Of a stretch of 64,000 nt of DNA, positions 56,871 through 64,000 are shown one piece after another. The position numbers and the translations under genes were made by a program. How positions within the stretch are numbered: the first letter of the stretch is position 1; each line of letters begins with the position of its first letter. Location of the stretch: the NCBI GenBank assembly GCA_016647705.1, contig CM028333.1, positions 11,925,616 to 11,989,615 on the forward strand, in the 5' to 3' direction. This stretch comes from Eucommia ulmoides (Eukaryota; Streptophyta; Magnoliopsida; Garryales; Eucommiaceae). The notes below the pieces were generated by a model that had not been told where the DNA came from, made no database searches, and saw only the letters and a program-made list of their open reading frames with translations.

Positions 56871-58269
56871 TGATAGGTGTAAAATACCTATCTACTTTTA
56901 TGCCGAATTTGCGAGTTTTCGTGTGTTTTTGTTAGTTTTTATATAATTCAGGTGTAGGGACATTAACGAGCTATAAACGAGTGAAATGGTGGGAAAACAG
57001 CGAAGAAACGATGAAAAAATACAAGGTTTCAGGATAACTTACCCATCACCGTGCCGAGAAAGCCACCGCCGCAGCGATGAGAGTGCGGAGTGAGCTGAAA
57101 TTGAACAAGTCTCACTACCTAGGCGGTGAAACGACAGAGAGTTGGTATTGTTTTCACCGCCGCAGCACTGAAACGATAGAAAGATCCTAAAGTTCACCGC
57201 CTCCTCCATCTTCGCAGCGAATGACAAACCAACTTACCCACCGCTGTGGTGGTCAGCTCTGCATAGACAGGAAGATAGTTTTAGACCTTTTTGAAATTTT
57301 AGGCCCATAAATACCACTCTCCCACATTTGAAACAGGTTGTTGAAGGTTCCTAACTCTAATATAGTGTTCTTTATCCATTTTGGATAGATCAAGGAGGAG
57401 GTTCATTATTTGGAAGAATACAAAGACAAAGCATTTGCAGAGTGATACTTAGTGACAGTGGACCTTTCCACTCTCAGTTTTGATCGTTCTTCCCTTGTTT
57501 TTATCTTTGTAATTACTTTTACATATCAAATAATGTTGAACCACTCTTGTTTTGTATGTTATATGGCTAGGATCATGTAGTATTAGATAAATATTATCTA
57601 GGTGTTGTTGTAAGTCATGTAATTACTAGTTGATTGAATATATATTACTTTGATGGTTGTTTATCAAAATCCGATTGTGTTTACCGTTATTCTTGTTATT
57701 ATGCTAGTTTAGATAATTAGAGAATACAGAGTTTGACACTCAGGAGAGGTAACCCCAGATTCGTATTAAGGTAAACACAACACGAGGTTCTAACGATCCA
57801 GGAGGGCATTAGAATGTGTGCAATCCATGACGTTGGTTCACGACTCATGTGACTATATGTTCGAAAAGACGTTCAAGGGGGACCTCGGCATGAATACGAA
57901 GTCATATATTCGTTCGCTTTACACTCGGAAGAGAGAGTGAGAGAGTTATAGATACAAAGATTGTCGGATAGGATAAACACCTTTATAGCTAACTAAACTA
58001 AGTTAACTATGTATTACGTGAAATAAATAAATAACTAGGTAATTAAAATAGTTAGAACTAACCTATAGTTGTCATTTATTTTAGTTATAATTAAAATACA
58101 AACAATTCTTGAAAAGTCGAGATAATATAAGACTATGAAAATCACAGTATTCAATTAAGTTACACGTCCTCAGTGGAACGATATTCGATCTCACAATCAC
58201 TATACTAAAACTTAACTTCGTGCGCTTGCGAGTGAAGTCAGACTTGAGCGTCTTAAATGGCCATGTCCA
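56871..58269 (+). repeat. Right LTR of element D (1399 bp)
   Basis: It begins TGATAGGTGTAAAAT and ends CATGTCCA, followed by gtagg. Aligned with 49922-51336, it has one small internal deletion near its start and scattered differences. Confidence 0.85.
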
Positions 58270-58274
58270 GTAGG

Positions 58275-58647
58275 TATGTCGGTTCATTGATCGCTGCAAC
58301 GGTGACGACAACAGTGGATTTGGTCCATCCTGCAATTTCACCGCCTAGGCGATAAGCTTCTAGCAGATTTAGGACCTCTCTGCATTTTCACTGCCTAGAC
58401 AGTGGTCTGGACGCCTAGGCAGTGGGCTGCTGTTTTGATTATTGCCTCCGTGCTTATTTTTCTACCGTTTTTTTACTATTCTTGATTCGATCTGATCGTT
58501 TATGCTCCGTTTTCCTACATTTTCACCCTACACACTTGATTTATACAAAAAGAATAAAAACTAATTAAAACGTAATAAAATACTATAAAAACACTCGAAA
58601 ACTAATTTAGTTTGATTTGAAAATAGATATGTAGATCACACCTATCA
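58275..58647 (-). repeat. 3' LTR of element E, remaining part
   Basis: The reverse complement matches the first 370 bp of LTR A. It ends cctatca (TGATAGG on the minus strand), followed by the polypurine complement aatacccccaaacttg. Confidence 0.85.
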
Positions 58648-60500
58648 AATACCCCCAAACTTGAAATTTTGCTAGTTCTTGAGTAAAACACTCACACGAA
58701 AATGAAAAACATGACTAAGTTAAATAACAAATAACCTAAAAACAATCTAAACATAACGATATGCGAGTTTTGAATCTTTCTAACGACTAAGTCATTTTTC
58801 CTCAACAACCGCCAGTCATATCGAGTTCAGGCGGTAAAACTTATCATGTGGTGCTCTAGAATTTCGATATGCAATAATGGTAAACACCATTTTAGATCTT
58901 GTAAACGTGTTTGTATGAGACTCAATAATATAACTATCCAAGACCGGATTGGATTATTCACCAATGAAACTCATGACTCAAACCGTAAAGGACTAGGATA
59001 TCCATATGCCTTATTGGGGTCCACTCTCCACTAACATAGGTTGAGTAGTTCATAAAGATCAGAAGGACTTGGTTCGGTTTTGGTATATTTGTCCAAGGGT
59101 ATTTTGGAATAGAAACCGAGTTAAAGTTGTTAACTTAACGTTACCCAAGGATCAACGCTTGGCACATTCACTCTCGAACCCCCATAAATAAATTGGAAAC
59201 AATTCTAAACATGCATTTAAGACCGACGTACTCACTTGTCAAAACAAATGTAATTATTTTTTTTAATGAACCACACCCCCAAACTTATTCGATTAGTATG
59301 ATTTCACGGGTGTGGTTAAAATGAAAGAAAAACAACAAGTGAGTACTCGAATATCGAACCAATCCGAAGTTTTCCCTAAACTCAACCGCTCACATCATGT
59401 AGCATTTCCAACTGCTAGCTTGATTCACTCAAATGTGCCTTTAATTAAGAGATATAGGTTTGGAAAAAGATCAATTGGCCAGGGTATTTGTTTATGTGTT
59501 CAGAATTGAATTGGCATTTAGGCTTCGACAGGGTAACAAGGGATAAACATGTAACAAGGTAGGCTTAAAAAAGGCTCAAACGAAAAAAAGAATGCCTAAA
59601 TCACGTCTCCTGAACTACCTCGCCCAGGATTTCGCCTTAAGCTTCCCCTCAATCAGATTTTAAGAATCCTTAAATTGTCATGAGTTTGGCTAATCGATAA
59701 TCGTCCTCAAATCAATTGAATAGAAATATATTGAGTCTATGTTCTTGTGCAAATTAGGATCTACAATAACTTTTACCAAAAAGTATGGTCAAACACACAG
59801 AACACACATGCATGGGTATTACCCTTGATTTCGAAAACATCCAAGGGGTAATATCATCATCGGGTAACGGCCCAAATGAACACAAAACTCAGCATGCACA
59901 CAACAACAACACAAAAATATAAACACATTCTAACCTAAACAAACATGCAATATGGGAAAACAATAAAACATAAAACATATTATACTACACATCACTTTCT
60001 AACTTAAAACGGATAGTGTTCTCAGCGATCCCAATCATCATTCTTAACATATGAAATTAAAGCATGCTGACGAAAGGGGTTTAAAACACGTACCTCGGAG
60101 GCGAGAGAATCTCGCATCTGAATAAATTCGGTTATGACGGATTTAATTTATTGACCTTGGGTTGCCTCCCAAAAAGCGTGTGGTTTAATGTCCTCGGCCC
60201 GACATATTCAGAACGCCCTCAAGTTTGGTGAGGTTTTGCTTTGTTCGGCTCGATCTTTCAACGACACGCATCACCAGCTTATGTGCGTGGCCACGCACTA
60301 TAAAAAGGCTCGGAATCCCGGTGAAAAGAATACATCAATACCTGGCGATCTAACATCTCCAAGTACCCTGCATAAGAAATAAAAACAAAACTATAAAACA
60401 AAAATTATATACAAAAGAAATGTCTAAAGTAAAACGGGTCATTTAATCACAATATCGATAATAACCAAATCCAATTTCCTGGCAACGATGCAAAAAAACT
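58648..60500 (-). other. Non-coding interior and primer site of element E
   Basis: Reverse complement of the A interior (shared 'gaccttgggttgcctccca', 'gagtgaatcaag'-type phrases). The internal purine tract appears as cacacccccaaacttat near 59273. The primer site lies at about 60477-60493 on the minus strand in a changed form. The small plus-strand open frames are accidental. Confidence 0.7.
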
Positions 60501-60759
60501 TGTATGACGAGCGTTTTTTACACGCTCACGTATTGACTACTCGCAAGTGTACGAGGTCAAAATTTTAGTATAATGTGATCTTTAAGATTTGGTATCGTAT
60601 CCACAGGGATTAGTTGTGGTTATTATCGAGTACCGTAATTGTCATGACCTATTATCTAGGCGATAAAAATGTATTTAATTTTAATTAATACTAATACTAA
60701 TATAATCAAATTTAATCTATACTAATTATACTAATACGAGATAGTTAGGGGATGGATTA
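60501..60759 (-). repeat. 5' LTR of element E, first 259 bp
   Basis: Matches 48676 onward with few differences, then stops at element F. The pentamer gatta (60755-60759) is the likely left target copy of F. Confidence 0.8.
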
Positions 60760-61752
60760 TGTGACGACCTGATTTTCCAAGGCCGCCACGCAGTTTCTCC
60801 CATTGGAGAAATTAACATTAAAACTAATTGACCAAATTTTCATTCTATAACTTTTTATAATGCGACGACGACAATAGTTTAATAATTCGTTTTAATAAAA
60901 AACATTTTAATTTACAATGCGACGAGGGAAATTATAATTATCGAATTTACTAATTATAACAATAAATAATAAATACAACTATTACAATTTTAAATAGAAA
61001 TTTAACTAAAATTTTCGTCGTCGTCTCGCTTTCACCGATCCTGCAATCAAACTGTGGGGTTGTAAGCCAAGACTCAGTAGAACTCCAACCTCTCTAATAC
61101 GTGCATTTCATTATCACAACAAATAAAATACCTTGGCATGATTTTCACATAATCATAATTATTTTATGCGAACTAACAACGATAAATTCACCGACAGTAA
61201 TAACATATCTCACAATGAAGAAATTAAATACATATATTAAACGAATTATAAATTCTACCTAAAATCCGAAGTCGAAATCCAAACCGAAATATTCCGAATC
61301 GAAAAATAAAAAATTTCGTCAGAACCTTCTCACTCAAAAAGAACTCAAGAAAAACATATTTAATATATTTATAATATGTCTATCCCAAAATCAATTCGTT
61401 GATTGTTCTCTTATTTAGGTTTTATTATTATTATTATTATTATTGTTATTATTATTATTACTATGTTAACACATAAGTGATGACTCACGAATTTATTTCA
61501 TGAGTCATAACTTATTTACATTAATAACCTTCTTGAAATAAAGAAAATATTAATTATACCCCAAAACTCTTAAAAGTAAATTTTAAATAACCCAATAGTC
61601 CCAAAATTTCTAAAATCAATTTAAAATAAACATTTAACTCTAAAATATTATCAAATATTATTTATACCATAAATTTACAGAACAGTTCCAAAAAATATTA
61701 AACTTTTATATAAAATAATATTTTCAAGAATCTAATTTTTTGGGGTATTACA
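60760..61752 (-). repeat. LTR of element F, chromovirus-type Gypsy (993 bp)
   Basis: It begins TGTGACGACCTGATTTTCC and ends GGGGTATTACA. Read on the minus strand it is the 3' LTR (TGTAATACCCC...), preceded by text that translates like the last pol residues. An ATT microsatellite lies at about 61422-61460. Only one LTR is in the window. Confidence 0.75.
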
Positions 61753-62394
61753 ATCTACCCACCTTAAATAAATTTCATCCTCGAAATTTTGTTCAAAGCA
61801 ATAATCATTCAGAATCGCACTGCATGGTCATGTTAGTTACACTTAATTCTAGAACAATTGTTCTTTATGTAGGGTCCCATAACCGAAAGTCACCCATAAT
61901 TCATACCCATCAAAATTCATTCCACCCATCGTGATATCCCCATTTTCAGTAGCCCACATTATATCCAACGACCTGCAGACTAGGTGTACTTTGGTCGGTA
62001 ACACCTAACACAACTAACCAATTGCCAAATAATCTTATGTTCCCTAAACGCTTCCGCTGCGTTATTCTGATAAAAATAGGAATAAATACAATATATCACT
62101 AAAATATCATGGTAGTCTTACTGAATTGGGTCTATCTCAATTCCAACAGGTCTACGACTTCAATAATTTTTCACTTGGCATGACTTTTTAAGTCTACTGT
62201 TGTATACCATAGCCAACGTTTATCAAATTCATCCAACATTTAAGCCAACATTTCGCAGTTATCATCTTATCCAACAAATAACTCAATTCTTTGTAGACTA
62301 TATCATGAGAATAATCAATCCCAATATCCACATTTAAGTTTTAATAATCTCGTAAACTTTTTAATAACATCAAACACAATTCAACTTTAGTAAT

Positions 62395-62810
62395 AATTTT
62401 TTCACAATACATCTAAAACACATAAATACGTTTCAAATCACATAAATATGTCTCAATCACGTAAATGCGTGTCAAACTATAAAAAATCAAATACATGCCT
62501 CAAATAATTAAATAGGTCTCAAAACCTCTAAGTACTTCTCAATCATGTAGATACATTTCAAACACATAAATACATTCCAACCATATAAATATATCCAGAA
62601 TCATATACCTATTTGGAAATACGTAAATACAATACAACTACGTAAATACGTCTCAAAACACTCAAATACATGTCACCCATATAAATACGTCTTAAAGATA
62701 TCTAAATACATTTCAATTCACATAAATACAACTCGAACATATAACCACGTATAAATATGTATCGAAATACATAAATACGTCCCAACTACGAAAATTTGAT
62801 ACGTCACAAA
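62395..62810. repeat. Degenerate minisatellite, about 20-bp unit (taaatacgtctcaa)
   Basis: About 20 loose copies of 'cacataaatacgtctcaaa' lie in element F. Unit length varies from 18 to 24 bp, and copies differ strongly, so the array is old. Confidence 0.8.
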
Positions 62811-63224
62811 GGGCCAATAGTTACTGTAACATGTATATAAAAATATTACATAAAGCCCCAATAAATTTCTAAAATACCAATCAAGCTCAAGAATAATTCC
62901 AATTAACCTTTCCGCATTAACGCCCAATAGTTTCCCAATGACCCCACATCTCGACTCTACCTAGTGTTAGTTGTGGACCAATATCTATCTGAGTTATTTT
63001 TATAAGTATACTATCTTCATAATACACAAATAATTTTATGGATCAAGTATTTTTATCCAAATCTACTTTCCAATAAAATGTAGTCACACTAGGCCATTCC
63101 CAAATTTCAACAAAAATATCATTATAACAAGACAATCAAATTTAAGTCAACTAGTCAATGTACTTGTATATAATAAAATAACATACTTTATTACCAGCCA
63201 TATGATCGTTTTACCTCATGATCA

Positions 63225-63550
63225 GGAGTTATTATATCCACCCTGTAGGACTTGCCTAACAGATAACAACATATATAATATATCTACCCTACAGGACTTA
63301 CTTGACATGTAATAACATATATAATATATATAATATATCTACCCTGCAAGACTTACCTGACAAGTAAAAATATATATAATATATCCACCATACAGGACTT
63401 GCTTGACAGGTAACAATAATGATATAACATATATAATATATCCACCCTATAGGACTTGCCTAACAGTTAATAATATATAATATATTCACCCTGTAAGAAT
63501 TACCTGACGGGTAATAACATATATTCACATTTCGCAGGACTGACCCTCCT
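63225..63550. repeat. Minisatellite, 45-60-bp unit with internal palindrome, six copies
   Basis: Each unit has 'atatccaccctgtaggactt' followed by 'gcctgacaggtaataacata' and a variable ATAT stretch. The ccctgtagg / cctaacagg halves are imperfectly complementary, so each unit can fold into a short hairpin. A shortened last copy lies near 63535. Confidence 0.85.
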
Positions 63551-64000
63551 GACGAGAAGACAACTATGGCATAGCAAGATAATAAAATTATTTTTCACAT
63601 TTAAAATTTACTTGATCTATTTATCATCGTAAAACTGTCCATTTTCATCAATCTTTTTTTTTTTTCTCCAATTAAATACGAAAATATAATTTCACGATTT
63701 ATATAGAAGACAGTAAATACCTTTTTTGTTAAATCGGTCATTTCAATTCGACGATAAATCCTATGTGCCATAACTAAAATAACACTAACCCAATCTTACT
63801 TAACTTACTATTGGCTCCTTCTTAGAATATTCTAATAAACAAAAATTAGAATATTTATTTATGGAAACACAAAGTAGTATATACCCAGAAGATAGTTGTG
63901 GGATAAACGTAGGAAATAGAGGCTATACCAATGCACACAATAATATAGCATTTAATAGCGACTCTAGATATTTACATAATAATTTACCAGGAAAATATCC

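Larger units (their letters stand above)
49922..58269 (+). mobile_element. Element D: Athila-like non-autonomous Gypsy with gag and a passenger ORF
   Basis: LTRs of 1415 and 1399 bp enclose a 5.5-kb interior. The flanks are gtggg (49917-49921) and gtagg (58270-58274), one difference. The order is tRNA-Asp primer site, Athila-type gag, a promoter-like stretch, a spliceable leader, a 'putative plant transposon protein' ORF, a 2-kb conserved 3' non-coding block and a polypurine tract. Protease, RT, RNase H and integrase are absent. In matched LTR stretches of about 170 bp I count some 4 percent difference, so D is probably younger than A. It has a handful of breaks in its ORFs. Confidence 0.85.
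48676..60759 (-). mobile_element. Element E: minus-strand Athila-like non-coding LTR element (A family)
   Basis: It is inserted in the protease region of G. Read on the minus strand, the 5' LTR (60501 rightwards, cut by element F at 60760) is followed by a primer site, a 1.85-kb non-coding interior and the 3' LTR (58647 to 48676), which contains element D. Interior and LTRs match A in reverse complement. No gag or pol is present. The missing part of the 5' LTR should lie past the right end of the window. Confidence 0.8.
61753..64000 (-). mobile_element. Element F: 3' interior, mostly non-coding
   Basis: Next to the LTR the minus strand reads 'aatttcgaggatgaaattta', the usual pol end and start of the 3' untranslated region in Tekay/Del-like chromoviruses. 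The remainder is non-coding, with two arrays of short tandem repeats. Pol would lie past the window end. The frame at 62718-62927 falls within repeats and is accidental. Confidence 0.65.

Noticed and set aside
62395-63550. Possible CRISPR-like array
   Set aside because: Units are degenerate, spacers are not unique, and the context is a plant chromovirus.

Overview
This window is nuclear DNA from a flowering plant, most likely a eudicot. It is AT-rich, almost every kilobase is transposable-element sequence, and the one recognisable host gene is a two-exon major-latex-protein (MLP/Bet v 1) gene. No rRNA, tRNA, CRISPR array or bacterial-style operon is present. All LTR elements look like fossils: their coding parts are broken or absent. 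Element ends were read directly from TG...CA termini, flanking 5-bp duplications and primer-binding sites.

Layout. (1) 291-5742: a non-coding Athila-like LTR element (A). (2) 5930-17827: the remains of a Tork/Tnt1-like Copia element (H), split by a complete 8.2-kb Sirevirus-like element (B, 6300-14499, TSD taaag). (3) 18338-24024: a minus-strand Copia element (I, TSD gtact) with a hairpin element in its left LTR and a host-like promoter plus exon in its 5' region. (4) 24213-25374: the MLP-like gene, minus strand, with a long-inverted-repeat MITE in its intron. (5) 26157-26749: a solo LTR (TSD tttac). (6) 27377-30053: a non-autonomous Helitron, followed by a fragment of a second Helitron family. 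(7) 32441-42394: a Sirevirus-like element (C) whose right LTR is interrupted by part of another (K, 37149-about 41395). (8) 43738-45601: a Helitron with a sister copy inserted 7 bp from its 5' end. (9) 45659-64000: a nest in which a Tat-type Gypsy (G) holds a minus-strand Athila-like element (E), which holds a plus-strand Athila-like element (D, 49922-58269) and a minus-strand chromovirus (F).

Most interesting signal. Two unrelated non-autonomous LTR elements, B (Copia/Sirevirus-like) and D (Gypsy/Athila-like), have the same unusual plan: a gag region, then, where pol should be, a separate unit. The unit has a promoter-like stretch carrying the same short palindromic motifs as that element's own LTR, then a plausible intron, then an ORF of the 'putative plant transposon protein' type. 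The motifs differ between the two elements (GTCGAC type in B, CACCGCC..GGCGGTG type in D) but match within each element. This suggests an acquired, separately transcribed passenger gene tied to LTR motifs, recruited in two retroelement superfamilies. The related elements A and E have lost all coding sequence but keep a conserved 3' non-coding block and LTR palindromes.
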